Shown here: positions 10,833 through 19,761 of the stretch, one piece after another
How positions within the stretch are numbered: the first letter of the stretch is position 1
How the letters are laid out: every line of letters starts with the position of its first letter
Assembly: GCA_018780435.1 (NCBI GenBank)
Contig: JADMJS010000056.1
Coordinates: 41,710 to 105,709 of the forward strand
Length of the DNA stretch: 64,000 bases
Direction: 5' to 3'
Origin: Myxococcales bacterium
GTDB taxonomy: Bacteria; Myxococcota_A; UBA9042; GCA-2863065
The notes under the pieces: generated by a model
What the model was told of the DNA's origin: nothing
Database searches by the model: none
Seen by the model: the letters and a program-made list of their open reading frames with translations, nothing else
Program-made: the position numbers and the translations under genes

Positions 10833-11735
10833 CTACTGCTCGACGTCGGGGTCCAGCCCCGCGGCCAGGAGCCGCCGCCGTAGCACTTCGAGCTGAAGCT
10901 CCGCCCGCTCACGCGCTTGGCGCTCCTCCTCGGTTCGGCGCTGCTCCTGCTCGGCGCGGCGCTGCTCCTGCTCGGCGCGGAGCGCTTGCTCCTCCGCCTC
11001 GCGGGCCGCCTCTTGGAGCGTCGCGTTCAAACGGTCGAGCGCCACGGCGAGTGTCCGCTCCGACTCGGTCGGTGAGAGGACCGGATTCCCCCTCACCCAG
11101 AACCGGAGCGACGTGTCCTCGAGCGACAGTTCGAGCCCGAGCGCCTCCGAGTACAGGCGACCCGCTTGTGGCACCAGCGCTTCATATCGTCCGCTCGCCC
11201 CCAGGCGGTACCCGAGCAGCCGCCGAGCAACGAGGTCGAGCACGAAGTACTCCGGGATGCCGAGGTCCGCGTAGCGCCCGACGTTCCGGCGGAGGTCCTT
11301 CTCACGATTCCCGTGCAGGGTCGCTTCGAGGACGAAGTCCAGCCCTTTGCCCTCGTGAAGTACGTGCCATCGCTCCCGGCGATGTGGAGAGACCTCACGA
11401 ACGACGATGAGATCAGGGCTGAACATCCGCTCGTTCGGGTAATAGACCGGCAAGTCACTCCCGATGTAGGTGCGGCCCGTCCCCCCCGGCCCGCCAAACC
11501 ACCGCTCGAGGGTAGTTCGCGCCTCGAGGACGGGGACCGAGTGAAAGTCGCCTTCAGGCGCGAACTCGCCGACGGCCTCGAACTCGCTTGGCAGCGACGC
11601 GTCGATGTGCCGCCGCTCCGCGTCCGTCAGCTCGTCCCATATCGCCACGGGCGGCGAACGGGGATCGCTGGAATCCACGACCCAGCGTGGTGGGATGGAC
11701 GGTATGGCGGAGCGAGTCGAACCCATGGCTTCCAT
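10833..11735 (-). CDS. Uma2-family (DUF820, PD-(D/E)XK) endonuclease-like protein with C-terminal coiled coil
   Basis: YIGSDLPVYYPNERMFSPDLIVVREV...GKGLDFVLEATLHGNREKDLRRNVGRYADLGIPEYFVLDLVARRLLGYRL; C-term AEQEQRRAEQEQRRTEEERQARERAELQ. Confidence 0.8.
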   Translation of the reverse strand: MEAMGSTRSAIPSIPPRWVVDSSDPRSPPVAIWDELTDAERRHIDASLPSEFEAVGEFAPEGDFHSVPVLEARTTLERWFGGPGGTGRTYIGSDLPVYYPNERMFSPDLIVVREVSPHRRERWHVLHEGKGLDFVLEATLHGNREKDLRRNVGRYADLGIPEYFVLDLVARRLLGYRLGASGRYEALVPQAGRLYSEALGLELSLEDTSLRFWVRGNPVLSPTESERTLAVALDRLNATLQEAAREAEEQALRAEQEQRRAEQEQRRTEEERQARERAELQLEVLRRRLLAAGLDPDVEQ

Positions 11736-11854
11736 GCTATCTCGCGCGAGGACCGAGCGCGAGGGGCGAACGTCGGGCGGGTCCTTGACGACAGCGACCT
11801 GGGGACCGGCCGCGACCGGTGGCGCCCACGGCATCGCGGGGTTAGGATGGCCGG

Positions 11855-12952
11855 GTGATCCAGTCGATACGCATCCAGAACTACAAGACGCACGTCGATA
11901 CGACCGTCCATCTGTCGCCCTTGACCGTGCTGGTCGGGCCGAATGGGGCCGGGAAGAGTGCGGTACTGGAGGCGTTGTCGGTGCCGTGGCGGGTCTACGT
12001 GGCCGCTCGCGAACGCGCATGGTTCAGAGATCGGGGACATTCTCAGGGTGTTCGTTGTGGGAGGGAATTCTCGGAGCTCAACGTGAGCCTACCGGGGCGG
12101 TCGATTCGCATCATGCACCGAGTCACGGAAGGCCACTGGCTTGAGGTCACCGGAGACAAGCGAGTCAATACCCCCGCCGGGCCATCGATCGTGCCGGAGG
12201 CGCGTGTTCCACAGCCGGTGGCCGTTGGCACCTTCGCCCCATCCGAGATTCTCCGCCTCGACCCAAAACGCCTCCGCGAACCGAGCTACAGCGATGAGCT
12301 CGAGCCCCGGCTTGGACCCAGCGGCGACGGCCTCGCTACCGTGCTCGCCGATCTAAAGCTTCAGCACCCGGCCCGATTCGAAACCGTTGTCGCGACCCTC
12401 AAGCAACTAGTTCCGTCGGTGCGAAACGTGAACCTCCAGCGGGCGCGTGTCGATCGCATGACTCTGCTCGATCCTCAGGTAGACGAGCTTGGGCGCCAGA
12501 CTCAGCTATCCATCATCGACCGGCTCGTTGGCCACGAACTCCGCTTCGACATGAACAGCGGCACGGACCTGCCCGCGTCGGTCGTCAGCGAAGGCACGCT
12601 CCACCTCCTGGCGATCCTCACTGCGTTCTACTCCGCTAGCGACCAGGAGGGCGCCCTCATCCTCCTCGACGACATCGATCACTCGTTACACCCGAGCGCG
12701 CAGCGCGAGCTCATCACGTTCATTCGGGAACTGGTGGAGTCGACTCCGAAGCTCCAAGTCGTCGCGACCACTCACTCGCCCTATCTCGTAGACGGACTTC
12801 GCCCGGAAGAGGTCGTCATCGTAAACACGAACGCCCAAGGCGTCGCCGCTGCCAAGCGCCTCTCGGAGCACCCAGAGCACGCGCGCGCGCTTAGCGGCCT
12901 CTCGACGGGCGAGCTCTGGTCCGCAGAAGGCGAGAGCTGGCTCTTCGACTGA
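11855..12952 (+). CDS. AAA family ATPase (RecF/SMC/AAA_21-like)
   Basis: MIQSIRIQNYKTHVDTTVHLSPLTVLVGPNGAGKSAVLEAL (Walker A), ALILLDDIDHSLHPSAQRELITFI (Walker B), VVATTHSPYLVDGL. Confidence 0.88.
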   Translation: MIQSIRIQNYKTHVDTTVHLSPLTVLVGPNGAGKSAVLEALSVPWRVYVAARERAWFRDRGHSQGVRCGREFSELNVSLPGRSIRIMHRVTEGHWLEVTGDKRVNTPAGPSIVPEARVPQPVAVGTFAPSEILRLDPKRLREPSYSDELEPRLGPSGDGLATVLADLKLQHPARFETVVATLKQLVPSVRNVNLQRARVDRMTLLDPQVDELGRQTQLSIIDRLVGHELRFDMNSGTDLPASVVSEGTLHLLAILTAFYSASDQEGALILLDDIDHSLHPSAQRELITFIRELVESTPKLQVVATTHSPYLVDGLRPEEVVIVNTNAQGVAAAKRLSEHPEHARALSGLSTGELWSAEGESWLFD

Positions 12953-12962
12953 GGAGGAACCC

Positions 12963-13688
12963 GTGAGCGAGGGGATCGTCTTCTGTGAAGCGCGGGCGGA
13001 CTACGACATGGTCACGATGCTCGCTACACGCGCCCTGACCGAAATCGATTCATGGCGCGCCGACCACCCTGGTCCCTTTCCATCCAGCACCGATTCCGGC
13101 AACGCCATGGTGCTCTGGCGAGCCCTCCCCGAACGCTACTCCGCGACCGGACTCCCGCCGATGCACGGGAAGTTCAGCTCCGGCGGCGGCGAAGCCAAGC
13201 AGGCCGAGAAGGCGGTCCGGTACGCCAAGCATCATGGAGCCAAGGCCGTCGTCCTGAGCCGCGACTTGGACGGCGACGAACACCGTGCTCACGCTTACGA
13301 CGTCTTTCGCACCGAACCCTTCGCGAACAATGCCCCACGAGTCGCGCTCGCGCTCGCGGCCCCATGTCGCGAATCGTGGATCCTCGCTGGGTTCGAGCCC
13401 GAGACCGATTCTGAATCCCGGACGCTTCGAGATCTCACGACCGAGCTCGCCTTCGATCCAACACGATATCCAGAACGAACTCGGCCGACGACGAGCCCCA
13501 AGGCCGCAAAAGACATTCTCCGTCGCCTTACGAACGGCGACTACGAGCGAGAGCACCGCTGCATCGCGGAATCGCCTCTCGAACGCCTTCAAGAGCGCGG
13601 CGAACACAACGGACTTCGAGACTACCTGGACAACGGCGTACCGCGTCTCCGCACCCTTTCCCCGTTGATCGCCGACTCGGCGGGGTGA
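12963..13688 (+). CDS. DUF4276/TOPRIM-like putative nuclease partner of the upstream ATPase
   Basis: Starts 10 bp after the ATPase stop; MSEGIVFCEARADYDMVTML (TOPRIM-like Glu), AKAVVLSRDLDGDEHRAHAYDVF (DxD), CRESWILAGF. Confidence 0.6.
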   Translation: MSEGIVFCEARADYDMVTMLATRALTEIDSWRADHPGPFPSSTDSGNAMVLWRALPERYSATGLPPMHGKFSSGGGEAKQAEKAVRYAKHHGAKAVVLSRDLDGDEHRAHAYDVFRTEPFANNAPRVALALAAPCRESWILAGFEPETDSESRTLRDLTTELAFDPTRYPERTRPTTSPKAAKDILRRLTNGDYEREHRCIAESPLERLQERGEHNGLRDYLDNGVPRLRTLSPLIADSAG

Positions 13689-13700
13689 CGCGAGCTCCTT

Positions 13701-14720
13701 TCACCGGCCACTCACGACCGAACAATCCCGACCATCCATGCGATAAGCCCTCGTACTCCCACCCGAATTCCCCTCGATACCCCACGACGTGTGATAGAGC
13801 AGCACGAAATATCGCCCGCCGGGGATCGCATAGACCATGATGTTCGGCTCGTCGTTCTCCGCGTCGCGGGTCGCGAAGACGACCGTGGTCTTGGCGCGCG
13901 GCTTCACGCCCTTCCGCCCCGGGACGCGACACGTGACCGCCACGCGGTCAGAGTACACCGGCCACTCGCCGCTCTCCGGATGGCCCTCCCAGCGGATCTC
14001 CTTTCTCTTCCACGTGAGCGAGAGGCGCGGCTCGACCCAGCGCAGCTCGGTATTGGGTGTGAGCTTGCGATGCTCGAGCGTCAGTGGGACGTAGCCGCCT
14101 CGTTCGAGCTCGCGTCGAATGGCGGCGGCGTCCGCGGCGTTCGGAACCATCGGGACGGGGTCGAGGATCAGCGGCTCGGCCGAGACGAACTCGACCGCCT
14201 CTGAACCGCTGCCCGGATAGACGACGCTCGCCCGCGCGCCGCCCTGAATGCTCATCGCGCCGACCACGCACGCCACGCTCGCCCTCGGCTCCGACCAGGC
14301 GAAACAGCCGTAATCGAGCTCCTGGCCCTGTTCGAACACAGCCGGCGCGGACGGCAATGTGGGCAGGGGAGCGATGTCGGCGTTCTTCAGAATTGGCGAG
14401 GGGCTATCTTCGGGCGCGCAGCGGCGCAGGACCGCGGGCAACCGAGCCTTCTTCAGCGCCTTCGCGGCGGCCGCCGCTTGTTCGGCTGTCGCGTCGAGCA
14501 CGGCGATCGTCACGAGCTCACCCCAGTCGAGCGTCGTGAACGAGCGTGTGTCGTACACGGCCGCCCAGGCGTAGCCAGCGGCCTTCACCGCGGCCGCGCT
14601 CGCGAGCGCCGCGTCGAGTCCGGCGTAGGGCACGCTCGCCACGACGACGCACCAGCTATCGGCACGCGCGGTCTCGGCTACCAGGGAGGCCCCGAGGGCC
14701 AAGAGAACAACCATTCGCAT
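13701..14720 (-). CDS. Secreted hypothetical protein
   Basis: MRMVVLLALGASLVAETARADSWCVVVASVPYAGLDAALASAAAVKAAGYAWAAVYDTRSF...; signal peptide, no recognised catalytic domain. Confidence 0.65.
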   Translation of the reverse strand: MRMVVLLALGASLVAETARADSWCVVVASVPYAGLDAALASAAAVKAAGYAWAAVYDTRSFTTLDWGELVTIAVLDATAEQAAAAAKALKKARLPAVLRRCAPEDSPSPILKNADIAPLPTLPSAPAVFEQGQELDYGCFAWSEPRASVACVVGAMSIQGGARASVVYPGSGSEAVEFVSAEPLILDPVPMVPNAADAAAIRRELERGGYVPLTLEHRKLTPNTELRWVEPRLSLTWKRKEIRWEGHPESGEWPVYSDRVAVTCRVPGRKGVKPRAKTTVVFATRDAENDEPNIMVYAIPGGRYFVLLYHTSWGIEGNSGGSTRAYRMDGRDCSVVSGR

Positions 14721-14959
14721 CGCCGGCACTCTACCCCCCGGGCAAGCCTGCTCCAACCGGGCGCGGAGTAGAGGCCATCCGGCTGGCGACCGCAGCGGTG
14801 CACCCCTCCTCCGTTGCACGGGCCAAAAGCCCAAGTGTTCTAGCCTCTTGCATGGCCACATCGCCGGCACGCCCCTTGCTCAGCTCGCGGGGCGCTCCAC
14901 GGAGCACCCAAAACACTGGTGAGTCCGTCGCGTCGCGGCGGACGAGTGAGGACCCGTCC

Positions 14960-15724
14960 ATGACGAGCACCCCGATGTCATCTACTGCCATGTCCGACGC
15001 CTGGGAGAACCGCGACGACGTGGACCTCGCCCGCTCCGTCTTGTGCGCGAACCGCTTCGAGTCCTTGGCCGCCGCCGTCCAGCCGGTCTTTCGCGACGCC
15101 ATGGTCGCGCGTATCGGTCGGCGCGTGGGCCACACCCGGCTCGCGCTTGACCTCGCCTGTGGCCTCGGCGACTGGACCCGCGCCTATCTCGACTTCGCCG
15201 ATGCGGCGCTCGGCATCGACATCAACGCCCGTTTCCTGAGCGTCGCCGAGCGCGGCGCCTCCGAGGCCGGCGTCGCGGCACGCTGCCGATTCTCGCGCCG
15301 CTCGCTCACCGACCCGGCGTCCGTCCGCCCGGCCGGGCTCATCGCGCTCGGTGGCTGCGTGCAGTACCTCGAAGATGCCGACGTGGACGCGCTCTTCGGC
15401 CGTATCGCCGACGTCCAAGTCCCCGGGCAGGTGCTCTACCTCCGCTCGACGGTCACCACGGCCTTGCGGCAGCCCTTCGCGACGCCCGGTGGTCGGTACC
15501 GCACGGCGCGCTTCTACGAGGAGCGGCTCGAAGCGCTCGGCTACCGACTCGCGGAGCGCCTGAGCTCGGCGACCGCCTTCTGCGAGGCCTTGACGGGTGG
15601 CGACCGCCCCGAGCGCCTCGATGTGCAGACCCTCGTCGCGTCGACGCTCTCGGCGCCGGTGTGGGCAGCGCGCCAGCTCCTCAGGCGTAGCGACTACGTC
15701 AACTGGGTTTGGGTGAAGCGTTGA
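14960..15724 (+). CDS. Class I SAM-dependent methyltransferase
   Basis: LALDLACGLGDWTRAYLDFADAALGIDINARFLSVAE; motif I and following acidic residue. Confidence 0.8.
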   Translation: MTSTPMSSTAMSDAWENRDDVDLARSVLCANRFESLAAAVQPVFRDAMVARIGRRVGHTRLALDLACGLGDWTRAYLDFADAALGIDINARFLSVAERGASEAGVAARCRFSRRSLTDPASVRPAGLIALGGCVQYLEDADVDALFGRIADVQVPGQVLYLRSTVTTALRQPFATPGGRYRTARFYEERLEALGYRLAERLSSATAFCEALTGGDRPERLDVQTLVASTLSAPVWAARQLLRRSDYVNWVWVKR

Positions 15725-15794
15725 TCTCACGACCCTTGCTCCCTGCGGAAATCACGACATAGACTGCGCCGCCCCCGCGGGGGTACCGACGACT

Positions 15795-18700
15795 ATGGCC
15801 AGCAGGGATCCCAGCATGTTTCAGCCCGTCTCGCAGAAATCCGACTTCCCCGCCCTCGAACGCGACGTCCTCGCCTTCTGGAAGAAGGAGCAGATCTTCG
15901 AGAAGTCCATGGCCCAGCGAAAGGGCAAGCCGCGCTTCGTCTTCTACGAAGGCCCGCCCACCGCGAACGGCACCCCGCACAACGGCCATGTGCTGACCCG
16001 CGTCATCAAGGACCTCTTCCCGCGATACAAGACCATGCGCGGCTACGAGGTCCCCCGCAAAGCCGGCTGGGACACCCACGGCCTGCCGGTCGAGGTCGAG
16101 GTCGAGAAGGAGCTCGGCATCCACGGCAAGGCCGACATCGAGGCCTACGGCGTCGAGGCCTTCACGAAGAAGTGCATCGAGTCGGTCTTCCGCTACACCG
16201 ACGTCTGGCAGCAACTCACCGAGCGCATCGGCTTCTGGGTCGACCTCGACGCGGCCTACGTCACCTACCACAAGTCCTTCGTCGAGTCGGTCTGGTGGGC
16301 CCTCGGCACCCTCTTCGAACGCGGCCTCCTCTACCAGGGCCACAAGGTCGTCTGGTGGTGGCCCCAAGGCGGCACCGCGCTCTCGAGCGGCGAGGTCGGC
16401 CTCGGCTACAAGACCGTCGACGACCCCTCGGTCATCGTGCGTTTCCGCCTCATCGGCGCCGAGAACACGAGCTTCCTCGGCTGGACCACGACGCCGTGGA
16501 CCCTGCCGTCGAACTGCGCCCTCACGGTCAGCCCCACTCTTGACTACGTGTTCGCCCAGAAGGACGACGAGACCGTCATCGTCGCCGCCGCGCTGGCCGA
16601 CGCGGTCCTCGGCGAAGGCGCCTACGTCATCGAGCAGACCGTGAAGGGCTCGGAGCTCATCGGGCGCCGCTATCAGCCGGTCTTCGACTACGCCAAACCC
16701 GCCACCGGCCGTGTCCACGAGGTCATCGGTGGCGACTTCGTGACGGCGTCGGCCGGTACGGGCGTCGTGCATACGGCCCCGGCCTTCGGCGAAGACGACT
16801 TCCGCGCGGCGAAAGAGAACGGCATCGGCATGCTGCAGCTCGTCGGCCCCGACGGACGCTTCCTGCCCGAAGTGACTGATTTCGCAGGCCGTTTTTGCAA
16901 AGAGGCCGACCGCGACATCATCAAGAAGCTGCGTTCGCTCGGCCTCCTCTTCAAGGAGGAGGTCTATCGCCACGACTACCCCTTCTGCTGGCGCGCCGAC
17001 AGCGATCCGCTCATCCAGTACGCCCGCCCCGCGTGGTTCATCCGCACGACCGACGTCGTCAGCGACGCCATCGCGACCAATCAGACCATCAATTGGCTCC
17101 CGGGCCACATCAAAGACGGCCGCTTCGGCGACTTCCTCCGAAACAACGTCGACTGGGCGCTGTCCCGCGAACGTTATTGGGGCACGCCGCTCCCGATCTG
17201 GACCTGCGAGTCGTGCTCGACGCGGTGGGCCGCCAAGAGCGCCACGGAGATCGAAGCGAAGAACCCCAGCGCTTTCGAGGCCTTCCGAAAGGCGCAGCAG
17301 GCCGACCCGTCGCTGTCCGAGCACCTCATGGTGCACAAACCCTGGATCGACGACGTCACCGTGCCCTGCTCGTCGTGCAACGGCACGATGCGGCGCGTCA
17401 CCGAGGTCATCGACTGCTGGTTTGACTCCGGTTGCATGCCCTTCGCGCAGTGGGGCTACCCGCACCAGAACAAGGAGTCTTTCGAGGCCTCCTTCCCGGC
17501 CGACTTCATCTCCGAGGCCATCGACCAGACCCGCGGCTGGTTCTACAGCCTGCTCATGGTCTCGACGTTGCTCTTCGGCGAGAAGGCGCGCGCGAGCGCC
17601 CCGCCCGGCGCCCCCACGCCCGCGACCGCCGGCGAGCCACACCCCTACAAGACCTGCATCGTGCTCGGCCACGTGACCGACAAGACGGGCAAGAAGGAGT
17701 CGAAGTCGAAGGGCAATTACACCCCGCCCGACCTCATCCTGAACACCAGCGGCGCCGACGCGATGCGTTGGTACTTCTACGCCGCCAACCCGCCGTACGC
17801 GAACACGCGCTACAGCCCCGAGGCGGTCCGAGAGAAGCAGCAGGAGTTCCTGCTGAAGCTCCACAACGTCTACTCGTTCTTCGTCATCTACAGCAATATC
17901 GATGGGTTCGACCCCAAGGCGTCGCCGAAGCGCCCCCTGGCCGAACGCGCGCTGCTCGACCGTTGGATCAGCTCGGAGCTGGCCCTGACGGTCCGCGCCG
18001 TGACCGCCTACATGGACGAGTACCTCATCTACGACGCGGCCCTTCGGATCACCGCGTTCACGGACGGTCTCTCGAATTGGTATGTGCGCCGGTCCCGTGA
18101 CCGCTTCTGGGGCAGCGGCGGCACCGACGACAAGTGGGACGCCTACCACACTCTCTACGAGGTCCTCACGACGTTCTCGCGCCTTATCGCGCCTTTCGTT
18201 CCCTTCATGGCGGACAGCATCTACCAAAACCTCGTATCGTCCATCGATCCGGCCGCGCCGATCAGCGTCCACCTGACGGACTTCCCGACCGCCGACCTCG
18301 CCGCCATCGACGAGCGCCTCAGCGACGAGATGCAGGCGGTCCGTGACATCGTCAGCCTCGGCCTCTCGACCCGAAACGCCCACAAGCTGAAGGTCCGTCA
18401 GCCGCTCCGTGAGGCCGAGGTCATCCTCGCCCGCCCGGCGCTCAAAGCGGCCCTCGCGGCCTACGAGTCGCTCATCACAGAGGAGCTCAACGTGAAGACG
18501 CTCCTCTACTCGAACGACGCCGGTGGCCGCGTCTCCTTCGGGGTCAAGCCGAACTACAAGGAGCTCGGCCCGCGCTTCGGCAAGCGCATGCCGCTCGTCC
18601 GTGCCGCGGTCGACGCCGCCGAGCCGAACGCCCTGCGCCTCGCGCTCACCACCCAAGGTGAGGTCCCGCTGCGCCTCTCGGACGGCGAAACGGTCATGCT

Positions 18701-19058
18701 GACGGCCGACCTCGTCGAGCTCTCCTGCCAGGCCGCCGAGGGCTACGCGGCCAGCGGCGCCGCCGTCGGCACGGTCATCCTCGACACGCGCCTCGACGAC
18801 GAGCTCATCGGCGAGGGCTGGGCCCGCGAAGTCACAAGCCGCGTGCAGGGCCTCCGAAAGGAGAAGGAGCTCCCCTTCGTGGCCCGCATCCGTCTCCAGC
18901 TCGACGCGTCGGGCCCGGCGCTCGCGGCACTGAAGGCCCACGAGGCCACGATCGCCGCCGAGACCCTCGCCACCGAGGTCACCTACGGCCCCGTGGACGG
19001 TGGCCTCCGCTTCGACCTCGACGGTCACGCCGTCGCGGTGGCCTTCGAGGTCGTGTGA
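15795..19058 (+). CDS. ileS: Isoleucyl-tRNA synthetase
   Basis: 1087 aa; FYEGPPTANGTPHNGHVLTRVIKDLFPRYKTMRGYEVPRKAGWDTHGLPVEVEVEKELGI, KESKSKGNYTPPDLILNTSGADAMRWYFY. Confidence 0.95.
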   Translation: MASRDPSMFQPVSQKSDFPALERDVLAFWKKEQIFEKSMAQRKGKPRFVFYEGPPTANGTPHNGHVLTRVIKDLFPRYKTMRGYEVPRKAGWDTHGLPVEVEVEKELGIHGKADIEAYGVEAFTKKCIESVFRYTDVWQQLTERIGFWVDLDAAYVTYHKSFVESVWWALGTLFERGLLYQGHKVVWWWPQGGTALSSGEVGLGYKTVDDPSVIVRFRLIGAENTSFLGWTTTPWTLPSNCALTVSPTLDYVFAQKDDETVIVAAALADAVLGEGAYVIEQTVKGSELIGRRYQPVFDYAKPATGRVHEVIGGDFVTASAGTGVVHTAPAFGEDDFRAAKENGIGMLQLVGPDGRFLPEVTDFAGRFCKEADRDIIKKLRSLGLLFKEEVYRHDYPFCWRADSDPLIQYARPAWFIRTTDVVSDAIATNQTINWLPGHIKDGRFGDFLRNNVDWALSRERYWGTPLPIWTCESCSTRWAAKSATEIEAKNPSAFEAFRKAQQADPSLSEHLMVHKPWIDDVTVPCSSCNGTMRRVTEVIDCWFDSGCMPFAQWGYPHQNKESFEASFPADFISEAIDQTRGWFYSLLMVSTLLFGEKARASAPPGAPTPATAGEPHPYKTCIVLGHVTDKTGKKESKSKGNYTPPDLILNTSGADAMRWYFYAANPPYANTRYSPEAVREKQQEFLLKLHNVYSFFVIYSNIDGFDPKASPKRPLAERALLDRWISSELALTVRAVTAYMDEYLIYDAALRITAFTDGLSNWYVRRSRDRFWGSGGTDDKWDAYHTLYEVLTTFSRLIAPFVPFMADSIYQNLVSSIDPAAPISVHLTDFPTADLAAIDERLSDEMQAVRDIVSLGLSTRNAHKLKVRQPLREAEVILARPALKAALAAYESLITEELNVKTLLYSNDAGGRVSFGVKPNYKELGPRFGKRMPLVRAAVDAAEPNALRLALTTQGEVPLRLSDGETVMLTADLVELSCQAAEGYAASGAAVGTVILDTRLDDELIGEGWAREVTSRVQGLRKEKELPFVARIRLQLDASGPALAALKAHEATIAAETLATEVTYGPVDGGLRFDLDGHAVAVAFEVV

Positions 19059-19420
19059 CGGCGGCGCTGCTGCGGCGGCGGCACGTCCTGCGTGCGACGT
19101 GGGTCGGGCTTCTCGCGGGCATTTTCTGTGTGTCGGCCCGCGCTCAATCGCAGCCTGACCGAGTCGCGCCGATCCCACGCTTGGCGGCCACCGAGCTCTG
19201 CAACCCGGCGGGAGAATGCGAGCTTTGGGGCGTGACCTTTCGAGTGACGAACGGAAGTACCGAGATTGCGCGGAGGCGCGCGGTCGTGGTGGACAGAACC
19301 GTCCTGGAGGCTCTCATGCGCAGCCCCGGTGGGCCCGATTCGTACGATCGCGGGCCGCGCTTCGACTCGATGAAGGGGACGGGCGAGCCCGACCTCCGCA
19401 TGCGCCCGGCCCGCGACTGA
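19055..19420 (+). CDS. Small secreted hypothetical protein
   Basis: GTG start overlapping the ileS stop; signal-like RRRHVLRATWVGLLAGIFCVSARAQ. Confidence 0.5.
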   Translation: MTAALLRRRHVLRATWVGLLAGIFCVSARAQSQPDRVAPIPRLAATELCNPAGECELWGVTFRVTNGSTEIARRRAVVVDRTVLEALMRSPGGPDSYDRGPRFDSMKGTGEPDLRMRPARD

Positions 19421-19761
19421 GCGGGACGTCGGGCGTGGGGTGACACGACGGGTCAGCATCCAGATACTAGTTCTTCCGGGCCTCATCCAAGACCGCGCTC
19501 ACCGGCGCACGCCAGTGGCCGACCTCCCGAGCGGCGTAGGCGAGCCAAATCTACGTCTCAGACATGGACCGAACCGCTAGTCACCTCCACCTGTCTTCGT
19601 CCTCGAAGTGGTCGAAGTGCTTGACAGTTCCGACCGGTCGGCGCCAATTCGTTTTGGTATCCACGTGGTAGATGACGCGTCGTCCGAACGAAGTGCAATA
19701 AGGGCGTCGTTTCCGACAGGCATATCCGCTGGCGCGCTGCCCGAAACGAACGAGGTCGCTC

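Noticed and set aside
15699-19178. 1159-aa open frame antisense to ileS
   Set aside because: Low-complexity Asp/Glu/Arg/Gly/Val-rich translation typical of an antisense shadow of a GC3-biased gene; ileS is unambiguous on the other strand.
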